Shown piece after piece: positions 13,063-25,400 of a stretch of 64,000 nucleotides of DNA. The first letter of the stretch is position 1. Each line of letters begins with the position of its first letter. Made by a program: the position numbers and the translations under genes. The DNA is taken from NCBI RefSeq assembly GCF_043641665.1, contig NC_092195.1:19442774-19506773 (forward strand), written 5' to 3'. The notes under the pieces were generated by a model. The model made no database searches. It was not told the origin of the DNA and worked only from the letters and a program-made list of their open reading frames with translations. Source of the DNA: Enoplosus armatus (taxonomy: Eukaryota; Chordata; Actinopteri; Centrarchiformes; Enoplosidae).

Positions 13063-13385
13063 GCACTCTGTGATGAAGTTTTTAAATCACCAGCCTCTTT
13101 GCTGTGTTTAATAAGATCATCTCGACACCCTCTAATTGTAACTTAACACGAATTCCTCTGGCTGTCTAACTTGTAAGACCAGAATAAGTGTGGACAGGCA
13201 TCATGCACCTACTATTGTCCAGCCACCTCAGGTCGATAATTATCTTTAATCACTCTCAATAAGCCCCCAGCAAAGGACAAACACCTACCAGTACAGGTGG
13301 AGCTCCTGTGCTGTATGACAATAGAGTTGTAGTCATAATTCAGAACACACATGACTTATAATTAAAATATATTTACTTTCGGCAC

Positions 13386-13390
<5 letters not shown>

Positions 13391-13429
<39 letters not shown>
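13391..13429. repeat. (CA)n microsatellite
   Basis: Uninterrupted CA dinucleotide run of about 39 bases, continued more irregularly on the left side. Confidence 0.95.
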
Positions 13430-13432
<3 letters not shown>

Positions 13433-14599
13433 TCTGTACTTGTCTGAACATGTTTGGCCCTGACTGATGACTGATGACTGATGTGAACTCTGAAATAGTC
13501 ATAAAATATGTGATAAAAATAAGGGCATGTAATGAAAAACAAAAATGTCATTTGAACGTCAAACATTTATTATCTATACGATAGAAAAACATATGCATGT
13601 TAAAAGCCTTGGGTATTTTTGACTCCTGGATTGGATCCTGATTCATGTTCTTCAGTTTGGGTCCCTGCTGATTAAAAACGATGTCGCTGCACGGCGAGCC
13701 TTCAGCAGGCCTAACTGACTCTCTAATATCAATTTAAAGGACTACTGCAACGATTTGGAGTTTGGATTTTGTGGGCGTCAGGGATGTAACATTATTAATG
13801 TTAAAGTTCAGTTTTGTTTGACTGAATTTTACTTTCTTATGCACTTGTTCTTTTGACATGTTTGCAGAAGCATGCAGTCTCCTGCAACATTGATGGCTGA
13901 GGTTGGTTCAGCTCAACGGCTCAAACAGAACAGTGTAACACACAGCGTTGAAACAGTTTTATTGGTTGCAATGTACACTGTGTGACGATGTCCTCTTTGA
14001 TTGGATTAAAATGTAAATATTCTTCCCGTTGGCCTGCTTTATTTCATCTAATGTCTCGGAGTGGAAGGAGATGATTGAAATGTCTTTTTTATAAGTTAAG
14101 TGTTTCAAAATAAGGGCATTTGCGGCTCAGTGTGCTTCACGGCTGCCAGGACAGCTTCCCATCAGACTATTCTTGTCACTGTTTCTCTCATTAGCCTATT
14201 TCTTTATTGGCATGCGTTGTGTTGGCAGTGACGAGGTAATAACAGGACAACTGTGATGTGTGAAAAATAGCAACGATATAAAACCCTCAGTGCCGTAATG
14301 AACAGCCATGCTACCGGCTCTGTGAGGCTGTACTTCACGTCATATGTGACGGATGGTAGTGGTGGGAAAGATTGTCATGTTCCCATCATCGAGACAGTTG
14401 TATGATTACAGAGTCGGCGTTGTGAGGAATAAAATACTGTCTAATCATATTGAACGACGGTCTTTGGTGGATGAGAGGCGTCCATATTTGTTTTGTTTTC
14501 TGGCACTTCCTTATTATTTAGTACAGAGTCGGAGCTGTTCCCCAGTCAGAATTACACCTTGGAAGTTTACGTGAACCTTATTTACAAGACTCCAATACG

Positions 14600-14780
14600 A
14601 GCAAACCAGAGTTAAAGAGAGCGAATATTGGACTTGCATTCTTCAGGTGGCCAGAAACACGACTCCAAATAATGTTCCTCCATGTTTTCTCAATGTGTAA
14701 ATAAACCACTGTTTGGTAACATGTCATATGTCAACTTTATATGTCAGTGTTGTGTTTACAGCTTGTTGCATTTCCTCCAA
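14600..14780 (+). repeat. Dispersed repeat family R1, copy 1 (partial)
   Basis: Contains GCGAATATTGGACTTGCATT, CAGGTGG, GAAACACGACTCCAAATAAT and CAGTGTTGTGTTTACAGCTT. Related phrases in the same order occur near 62490-62580 (+) and, reversed, near 59520-59690; weaker relatives lie near 40180 and 47080. It is a degenerate interspersed repeat of a family I cannot name. Confidence 0.6.
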
Positions 14781-16290
14781 GCAGCCAAAACAAATCAGTG
14801 AGTGCAGGATTAAATGGGGACAGAAAAAGGGACTAATGGTTCGATGGTCCTGGGCCTTTCCTAGCCCCATTACATAGTTTTAAGTGACGTCCGTAAAGCA
14901 GGAACAATAAACACACCCTGGAGAAATGATTGGGTGGTTAAGACACAAAGGTGAGGCCAGTGCAAATCCTAATGATCCTAATCCTAATATAAAACTATAA
15001 AGTTATACAGCAGTTTCTTCTGGGCTAACCTGGTCTTGTATTTAGTGCTAAGAGCTTCTTGAATTACTCAGGAGTCATGCCTATGATGTGTATTATTTGA
15101 TACTAATAAAGAATATTATGTAAAAAGTCAGTATCAGCGGAGTTTCCTTCCATCATCGGATCATCGCCTACATCTGGGGAATGAAGAAGAAATTGACAAC
15201 ACCAACATTTTTTGGATGACGCTTAGTGAAGCAATCAGAAGATCTTCTTTGCCTCAGGGTGTGTCATTAATACCAGATGCTGTATGCAAAGCAGCTGACA
15301 AAAGCAGTACAAATGTGAACATGCAGAACAAGACAAAAAAACTGAATGTATGTGCATTTAAAACACATTCACTGGCTCCATCACATACTGTAATAATCAC
15401 CTGTATACATGTTCCCTCTGAGCCACGCGGACTGATAATTAGGTTAGGTTGTGCATGTAGCAGTCATAGTTCATTTAAGAAGAAGCGTTTTATGAGGGGA
15501 TGGGATGTTGCAGAGGCACAAGCTGAAATGACAGTGACACCTTAATTAAGGGATGTGTATCTAAGGCCACGACAACACCTAAAGTTCAACGATGCCGCTC
15601 ACACGAAAGGCTTCAGATCTCTTTAGGCAGCTAAAGTATCTTCTGAAGATATATAATAGATCACAACATCTCAGTTTGTCCGTAGCTTACCTGGAGCGGC
15701 TAACAAGCTTTGTGCGGTTGGTAAATTACTTTGTGATGCATAAAATCATTGGATCATTAACAGAAAAACACTTCCTGTCTAAAGCATGTGAGGAAGAAGT
15801 GCTAATGCATGTTACGTTAGCATTAATCTTAAAGTAGCTGCAGGGGATTACTATCTTTCAGGCTTTACTCAAATCAAACAAAGTCACCAACAATATATCG
15901 AAGTTCATCAAATGGAAGATAAATTGGCGGTTTATGTGAGGTGAGTATGTACGCATGTGAAAATGTATTCTATCTTCGTCCAACGCTCCATAAACAGACT
16001 AGACAGACAGCTAATGAAGTATGTATACATATACCGGAGCTGAATAACTGAACTTAGACATGGACACACATTTGCATTCAAGCTCACACAGTTGCATGCC
16101 ACTAGAGAGCAGCAGCAGCACATAAGAGAAACAATAACTTGTTGCAAGGCACTGTTTCACATTACAACCACATGATGACTGACATGTCCACTCATGCGCA
16201 TTGGTGTCCTATAAAACCTGACAAGATGTTTCTACTTTCTACTACAGAAACACACTTTAAGCCTATAAAGGTTTCCGAGTGTTGTCACGA

Positions 16291-16440
16291 CCAATCAAAA
16301 TCTTGTAATTGCACAGACACCGTGTGCCGTTATAAACAGCGGGACATCAGTTTCAACCAATCAGAAGTGCTGAGTTACTTAATCTCTATAAAAAAGATAT
16401 CTGCATATGAGTCCGTTTGTAGTCCCAGCGGTCATGTTCG
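16291..16440 (+). promoter_or_regulatory. Orphan promoter-like cluster: two CCAAT boxes and a TATA box
   Basis: CCAATCAAAA at 16291, CCAATCAG at 16357 and TATAAAAAA at 16387-16395 are spaced like a replication-dependent histone promoter. About 40 bases after the TATA box an ATG at 16434 opens eight codons, ending in CAG followed by GTAAAC, a possible splice donor. No histone reading frame or stem-loop follows. It may be a promoter relic, a non-coding RNA start, or chance. Confidence 0.35.
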
Positions 16441-18584
16441 GCTTTAGTTGCATGCAGGTAAACAGTCAGTGTGGAGAGCAAAAGAGGACACAAGAAAACA
16501 AAATGTACGACATATTGTATTTATAATCCTGGCTTGTTCCCTGATGCCATCATTTGACTGACCTGAATCTGTCTGTGCAGTCAGAACATCCGTAGTATTA
16601 TGACACAGTACAATCAAAGACAATAGATCCTCGGTGTAAAGATTACGTGGAATGTTCTGAATGTTTGCCAATAGCAGCTGATTTCAGAGATTAAGAAAAG
16701 CGATGATTAGAGGGTTAAGTATCTGACATTATATATGTCACGGAGGTATTTTGAGGTGACTCATTAACAGCTCAACTTAAACAAAACTCACAACTCCGCA
16801 TCCCTCTGTGTCAAACTAGCCAAACAAGGCGACACAAATCAGTTTACGTACATTGAATACGATGTACAGACTGCCAACAATACTTTTTCTGAAAATGAGT
16901 TTGGTGTTTTGGTGTTTTACAGTTCACAGACACACAACCAAAATGTTTTCTGAAAACCTAAATCTCAAAATGAAAGGATGAGCCGGGTGATATTCTGTTT
17001 CTTATCGCGAACAAATCGCATGAAATGAAACCAATAATGAATATATTCTACTGACAATTATTGTCTGTGTATGAAAAGCCTGATATATAATATATATATA
17101 TATTAATATAATAATAACGAATACACTCCCTCCTTAAAAACACTGTGCATTCGATCTGCTTAAAAGTTATGTGTCTTCAACCTGAAGTACAGGTCTCTCT
17201 GCAGTCCAACGTGTTTCATTCATTCATTTGGGTGTGGTCCCATTTTCACGCCGCTTGGTATTTATTGGAAGAGATACTGTACGATTGGTTGCTAAGGCAC
17301 TTAGTTTTGGAGCCTCGATCAGCCAAAGTTTCTCCACTGTTGATGTATTGAAGCGTGTGAACAGGCTACAGTGGAATAACTGATAAGTGTGAGACAATAA
17401 ACTGTACTTTGGATAATGACTTGATATCTAGTTTGTCTCGTTCCTCCTTCAACCATCGTGACCTACAGGTGTCCCAGAAGCCAGAGGTTAACTGGAAATG
17501 TACTTAACTGTTGATATTTGAGGGAATTGCACAATTCTTGCATTATGAGCCAATGTTGTGGCCCCGCCTTTTTGAGGGGCCCGGTGACAGAATCTAGTTT
17601 TACAGTAAGATAATTATTATTCGTTCTGTGGTCACATGGTGCATATGTCTAGATAAATACTGTATGGCTTTAATCAAATTGCCATAAACTAAACCTGAGG
17701 CCAGGTAGTGTTAATACGGCACATGAGAGCTGGTGCTGGTGTGTAACTCAGAAAACTATATATATACTATATAGTTTTTTTTTCTGTGTACAAATAAAGT
17801 ATAAAAAAGACTCACAATTCATATTTTCACCCTTGGAATTTGACATTTATCTAGTGAAATATTCTCCTTTTTTTTTTTTTAAAGAGTAACTGCGCGAGCA
17901 CAAGATGTATTTTACAGTGCATAATACACATTTGTGACGAGGGCATCGTTTCTCAAATATTTTCTGCTTAATGCTTTGTGACAATAACCATATGTGTAAA
18001 AAATACTGTGAATGGAAATAAAAGACATGAATTGTAAGCAGACACACTAAACTTTTTTTAGAAGGAGAATGAAAGTACAAATACGTAAATAACATTCATC
18101 CATTTGACCGAATATGAATATTTTTCTATTATTTTTTCCTGATTTAATGGAACTTGATCCATAATTGCTGATGAGTTGCAGTTTTTTAAAGACTGTAACG
18201 TTTCAGTTTCAGTTTCAGCCTCTGAATAATACAGTGAGGAGTTTGAATCAGCTGGTGAAAACCAAAAGCATGCTTATTGTCTTATTTCTTCGTTAACCCT
18301 TTGAGGCCAGAGTGTTCATGATATCAGCAGTTTTATATTGAAAAAACCCCCAATATTTTACAACAACAATGAAAATGTTAAATTAGATTTGGGAGGAAAT
18401 GACTTATAAAGGCATGTGATCCAGTCTCTCAGGTCTTTTCACAGAGTTTGGGTGTTGCCTTTTAAAGACGGGTTTAACGTAGTTGGGATTCTGCTGATGA
18501 CGATGACATCTGGACGAAACGCATCATGTTAAGTAGTTTGTTATCTGCAGAGCTGCAGTCAAGGTGAACACATTAGGCAGAAAC

Positions 18585-19362
18585 ATGGATGAAGACAGGA
18601 GCTTGCCCAAGTGAGTAGACGTGTTCTTAAAATGCATAAACTTTTTTCATCTATTATTACTAATATGTATTATTTATTAGTTGATATTTAAAGGAGGAAT
18701 CAATTACAAGAGGCGTTAAGTAAAAGTACTACAGTATGACTTTTAGTGATTAGCAGTTTAACCTCCTTGGTTACCAACATTTTACCTCTTCAGGTAGAAA
18801 ACAAGAAAATATTTCATTATTTTTCAGTAAGTGGATTAAGTCAAAAATGGGTAAATACATCTATGTTCATAAACTACCTTAAAATAATATATTTTTTATT
18901 TATATTTATTATTCAAAGTTATTATTTAGTAGTTTGGTCTTTTAGAGTGCACAAATCAATTAAATAAATTATGGGACATTTATAAAAAATTTTTTTTTAC
19001 AAGATATATAAAGAGTGGACAAAAAATAATGAAAACCTGTACACGTCTATGTGATCCAGTCCAGCAAGTCTGCCTTTGTGATGCCAATAAAGTTCAGTTT
19101 TTGTTGACCATGAAGTCATTTTTGAGGCTTTGGTTTGTGGTTTTGTTGTATTGGATTGTAAATTCTATTGTGACCTCATCCTGTCCATCATCATCATCAT
19201 CATCATTCATATTCACATTCATGTTTAAACTTCATTACAGGAGCAAGTGTAGTTTTAGATATCCTTTAAGTACTGCATCAAATAAAGTAAATGAAAAGAG
19301 CAAAAAAGAAATTAAAAATTAAAACATTATCAAGATATACATATATATAAAATATATTTCCA

Positions 19363-19401
<39 letters not shown>

Positions 19402-22400
19402 TTATCATATTTACACAACATTTTGGACATTTTATAGATTTGTTTAAACATTTCTTTGTCCATTTTCTTAATTTCTTTAGTAATTTCCTAAATGATCTAA
19501 CCACACCTATCTGAGGAGATCTCGGTCTTTCACTTTCTAATGTATCTAATAACCAATCCTGCTTCCTACCGTTCTGCTCACCCAACAAACTCTCCCCCTC
19601 CCTCCTGCCTTCTTACCTTTCGTTCATTACTTCCTACCAATATCAGCTTCTACCTGCAGCCACCTCAGAGTTTGACATGTTTGCTGTCTTTAACCAGGAG
19701 GCTGTGGGATTCCTGCCGAGAGGTCCCCATCATTGAAGATGAACAGACGCCGTGGAAGATGATCAAACTACTAAAGACCATTTCCCTCAGTGTAGTCGCT
19801 GTGATTGTGTTCGGATTGGCTCTATGTAGCAAGGTTTGTTCTATATAAATAAATAAATATAAATATATACATAGTTTGTTTCAGTTAGAAAAATTAAATC
19901 AACCATTGGTCTTGCATGGGGATTATAACTTCAATTAAATCTAGGTTTTTAGTGGGACAGCTTTGATATATTTTGGGAAACCTGGGAAACTGTTTTACAG
20001 GGCAGTAGTGTAGTAGTGGTAAAAATTAACATTTAAAATAAAAGTTATTTCGTCTCCAATTTTGATTCTCTGTGTTTTCCTTTCTCATTCTCATTCTTAT
20101 ATCTTTCTGTCCTGCCGCGACTTTGTTCTCTGTTCCAGACGTCCTTCCTCCTCCTCATCACCTTGTCCAACGAAGGCACCAAGACCCTCCCAGATGAGCA
20201 GAAACCCGTCGCCCTGCTGTGCATCGGCTGCTCTCTCATCGCCTCCAGTGTGCTGCTCATACAAAAGAGCATCTGGAAGGCGTGTTACAAATCCTCAAAG
20301 CTGCCGGCTAAAAAGACTGTAGCATTGGTGAGTTACAGTTTACATATATCACATGTGTTTCCTGGTAGAAAACTGCAACGTGGTGAATCTTTCAATAAAT
20401 TGAGTGATAAAAACCAAAAGACTCCAGTTTCTCTAAGTGAAAAACAGTCATGAGGTTTTCTCCTTCCTTTGGGTCTTATTTGATATTATTTCTAATATTG
20501 AAATTTGATGTTTTCAATATAATGTTGCAAACCAGGACAGTCCAAATACTGCCTGCCTTTATGTTTATGTCTGCCTTTAACAGTTTTAATGTAAAGCTGA
20601 AATGATGCGTAAACAAAAAATGTGCACCTAGAAACTCTAATAAGAGTGAATGACGAAAAATGTTTTCTTCAATGTAAATTCTTCAATTTTCTTCTGCTTC
20701 TTCTTCAGGTTCTGTTCTTTGAGTTCATAGTGGCTCTGGGTGCAGCGATTCTCACGATCGTGGCAATGCCACACCTGGACATCGTGACCAACGTGACGAT
20801 ACTGAACGGCGTTGCCGTCTTCTCTGCACTCCTACAAGTGATCACTCAGTGCACTGCCAAAGAAAGGAACCGCTTCCTGGTGCCGTCCATCACCGCCTTC
20901 ATCCTCATTTTGCTCGGTTACATCCTGTTCCTCGTCTTATACATCACGAAAGACCCTTCTGATATCAAAATGATCACTTGGGTGGGTCTGGCTGTTGGTG
21001 GCTCCTTCTTGGTGTCTTTCAACTGGTGGGAGAGCTACTTGAGACTGATCAGTGAGAACAGCAGCTCCGTCTTCCTCAAGAACCTGTGCAGAGATGTGAG
21101 AAAGTGCCAGAATGTGCTGCACATCCTCTCCAGCCTGCTCAGGATCGCGGTGACCGCCTGTGTGCTCGGAGCCTACGTCCCTCTGGCCAAGATGGACTGG
21201 GACATAGTGACCTCCATCCCGAGGCGTGAGACAAAAATTATAGCCATCATCATTGGGGTCCAGCTGGTCTCCTCTGCACTCTGCCACTGGTTTTCATTGG
21301 TAGCCTGCAAGATGCACGCCCTGCGACGATGCTTCATCCTGCCTTTGTACCTGGCCTCTCTGGCTGTCATGGTTCTGCTCATCGTCCCCGTTATCGTTTA
21401 CTATCAGGACTACAGAACAAGTCTGAACGGGACCGCAAGCATCAACTTCACAGGCTACTGCAGTGAAGTTGTAGACGGAAGAAACCACAGCTTGAGCGGC
21501 GGCGTGTTCCCACATCTGGTTTTGGATGTTACACACACTCTGTGCTTCCTGGACATGTCCAAGATAACTGACGTTGGCATACTGACAGGTAATAAACTGG
21601 CGCTACAGTGTGACACCACACATCAAGAGATAATCAGGAACATGTTTGAACCTTAAACATTTCCCCCTTCAGAAATGGTCTTTTGGTGATCTAACTTGCA
21701 GGATGTCCAATAAACTGTGGTAGCAGATTAATTCTTTGCGAGCACTGTTGGTCACCATCTTTATGTAAAGCGTTCACCCATTCTGTTGTGGTGAGGCATC
21801 ATGGGAAATGTATGGAATAACTAAGTCATTCCTTTCATTCGTCTTCGTTCAGGTTCAGCAGTGTCCTGGTGGCTGGGCCTTGTGTTGGCCACTCTCCACC
21901 TCTGGCACCTCAATCTGTTTCGCATCCAGAGGACTCAGGACCTCTTCGTCAGGAGGCTGTATGAGGGAGGATTTTTAGAGCAGTCACTGCTTCTTAACAC
22001 TCGATTTGACATCCAGACGTCTGACAGGCTGAAGAAGTAAGTGTGGGTGTTGTGTGTGTGTGTGTTGGGAAGATCAGCAATACCCTACAAAGTGAGGTTC
22101 AAGTTTGGACTTCTTAAAGTGGTTATGGCGCAATTAGTTTAGGTTTTTGGTTTTGGTTAGTTTAAGACTGGGGTTAGACTGGGGTAAGGTTGAGTTGTTT
22201 GTCATTGTTTCCAAACCTTCTTTTTTCTTCCATGACACTTTATATACGAACTTACATAAATAAAAAGTTCAAAAAATCCAAAGTTTACAAACACAGTCTC
22301 ACTCACACAATATGGGGCTTCAAAAATAAATTCCATGACGCTTAGTGTTCAACCAAACGACTTCAAAATGACACAATGGATCTTAAAACCTCTCAGGTAT

Positions 22401-25400
22401 CACCATGTCTAACTATCATTGTATGAATAGGCCGAAACGTCCCTATTTTAACTAAATTAAAATAGATTGAGATAAGTGTGAAGGTTAAGATTATCTTTGT
22501 ACTGTAGTGCAGAGGTTTATGGCAGTTTGAGGTCAGGATTAAGCCTCTGAGATGCATAATGTCAGTTTTACAATGTAAAACCCATTTCTCAAAAATGCAA
22601 ATCTTGTCATTTCCAGATGCAGACCACAAGAACCGGTGAAAGTGTTCCTTTGCGCGACCATGTGGCATGAAACCTACAACGAGATGTTGAAGATAATTAT
22701 TTCAATATTTCGGTAAGTCTCACACAGGTTGCCTATGAGTGCCCTCAGAAACATTAACTTCCTAATTTAAATTTTTAGGGAGTAGTTTAGTTGTTGTCAC
22801 ATTGATGTGCATTTAGGTCGGTCATGGTTTTGATCACTGTGGTCACCTGTAGACCGAAAACTGTAGCAGAAGTATATATTTAGTTTTGTGCTCAAGGGAA
22901 ATTAAGGGTGTTTGCTGTCTTGGGAGTTTAAAACTTGATGTCCAGGTGCACAAATCACGGCTGTCATCTTGGATTGTACAATTCGGTTTCATCACTTCAG
23001 TTCTCTTCAAAATCCTGAACATTCATGGAAAACATGTGCAGTCTTGGGGGATTTTAGCAAAATAAAACATCTCTATCGCAATGTAACAACCTCCAATTTC
23101 ATCATGGTCGAATTCCCATTTGATTTTTTTTTTTCAGCTTCAATTTAGCATCATCACAGTAGCTTTGTGTGATTCTTGTAACTCCCCAGACTGGACAAGT
23201 ACAGGCCGAGGAAGGAAGAACAAGAAAAAAGCGATGTGACTTTCGAGGGCCATATCTACTTCGACGACGCCTTCAGAGATGTTCCCGGTAGTCGTGGGCG
23301 CCATGTCAATGAATATGCAGAGATGCTTGTGGAAATTCTCAGAGAAGTTTACAGGTAAAAACTCCAGTTTGATTTATAGAAAAGTCAAGGAATGAGACAT
23401 CACATTTATATCACTTTCACAGAAGCTGAAATATCTTTCATCCTCTGTCCCCAGTATCTTCGTAAACATGGATAAAGGCCTCTTTAAAAAGCAGCAGCAG
23501 GTCCCTGATCAGAAGATTGTGAGGACGCCGTACGGAGGACGTGTGGTGGTCACCATGCCTCATGGAAACAGTCTGATCGTTCACTTCAAAGACAAGCAAC
23601 TCATCCGCCACAAGAAGCGGTGGTCTCAGGTGGGGAACATTATGCGATTGAGTTTGAGTTACTATCCAGTTTAAAATGTCAATTAGTGCTTAAACATGTA
23701 CGGTCGTTGCCTGAGTTGTGATTTCTTTCAAATGTTGAATTGGATGATTTCTTTGTGGAGCAAAAGTTGACACCTAAAGTTCGCTTTTTTCAAGAACATT
23801 TAATTGCTTCTGATAGTATTTCTTGGGGAACATCTTTGGGTCTTTACTTGAAAATGAATACTGCATTTTCCACCTTTGCTGCGAGTAGTGCGATAATTTG
23901 ATTTCAAATATTCCATCCATCCATATTGAACATAAACCTGTTTTTTTTAAATCAAAATTTACAATATATTCATGTAGTTTTTAAGAGATAGGGTGTGTTT
24001 GCTGAATAGTATTTTGTATTTTCCAGATCATGTACTTGTACTATCTCCTGGGCTGGAAAGTTGCGACCAAGTATTTCAAAAGGTGGGAGAAAGGAGGAGA
24101 CGAGGCTGAGCTGAAAAGAGAGTTTGAGGTGAGATGAGAGAAAACACATGAACCAGTGCACACATAGACACAAACATACAATCATACTGTATATATTTCT
24201 ATATGAAAAGTAGTCACATGTAAAACAGAGCAAACTGTGCCTGTTCTTCCAGAAAGAGAAGCACAACACCTACCTCCTGGCTTTGGATGGGGACACAGAC
24301 TTCCAGCCGGCTGCTGTGATGCTGCTCATCGATCGTCTGAAAATGTACCCGCTTGTCGGGGCAGCGTGCGGCAGGATTCACCCCACTGGATCAGGTTGGT
24401 GATCGATCAATAAAGACAAGTCAGAAGCAACAACTACTGGGATCCCAGCATCCAATTGTACAGTCCATTTTAAATCAACCTAAGTTAATTCATGCATTAC
24501 AATACCAGGCCTCGCTGCGTATGGAGAGTCTTGGCTTTAATCCTCCATTCACTTCAGACAAGTGTACTTTTTGTGGCCAGTTGCCCCACAGCTCAAGACG
24601 ATCAACACATTGCAAATCAAAGAAACTCTCCCAGACAAATACACACAGTTTCTGTAGTAACAGTCCTGTATTTCCCTGGCAGGTCCCATGGTGTGGTACC
24701 AGAAGTTTGAATACGCAGTGGGCCACTGGCTGCACAAGACAGCAGAACATGTGTTCGGCTGCGTGCTGTGCAGCCCCGGCTGCTTCAGTCTGTTCAGAGC
24801 AGCGGCGCTGATGGACGACAATGTGATGAAAAAATACACCGTCAAGCCCTCAAAGGCTCTACACCACATCCAGTATGACCAAGGTAAGAGAAAAACCAGG
24901 AGCAGAACAGAAATGAAGCATGTTTAAGTGAATTGTATATAATTGTACTGTTGCTGTATTTTCACTGCCAGAGGGTGTGTTACTTAATGTCAGGTGTTTT
25001 CTTGCATACCAGCTGAAATCCTCTAAGTGTTAATTAACTCTCAGCAGTGTCTATAGCTCAAACCAAGCTGCTTGTAAGTGCAAGACGTTTCATAAGAAAG
25101 TCAGTCGCTAAGCACAAATATTTATGCTAAATATTTAGCACCTCCTGCCTGCTGTTCTTTCCGCAGATCAATGAAGACCAATTGACTGCAGTTGCTAAAT
25201 GTCACTTTCTCTTGATTTGTGTCTGACAATCTCTATGATCGTCCCTGCAGGTGAAGACCGCTGGCTGTGTACTCTGCTGCTGAAGCAGGGATGGAGAGTG
25301 GAGTACAACGCAGCCTCTGACGCCTACACCAATGCCCCGGAGGAGTTTAAAGAGTTTTACAACCAGGTGAGCCATTCAAAGCCTTTTGTAATTCAGATGT

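Larger units (their letters stand above)
13063..18540. other. Spacer between the two chitin synthase genes
   Basis: No coding exon with a recognisable family was found in this 5.5 kb. It contains a CA microsatellite (13391-13429), a repeat fragment around 14600-14780, a cluster of CCAAT and TATA elements with no gene behind it (16291-16395), TA-rich runs near 17080-17110 and 17755-17780, and several short open frames that look random. Confidence 0.5.

Noticed and set aside
20937..21287. Antisense 116-aa frame, also present at 5230-5580
   Set aside because: It is on the opposite strand of exon 4 and appears twice only because the exon is duplicated; composition is that of a shadow frame.
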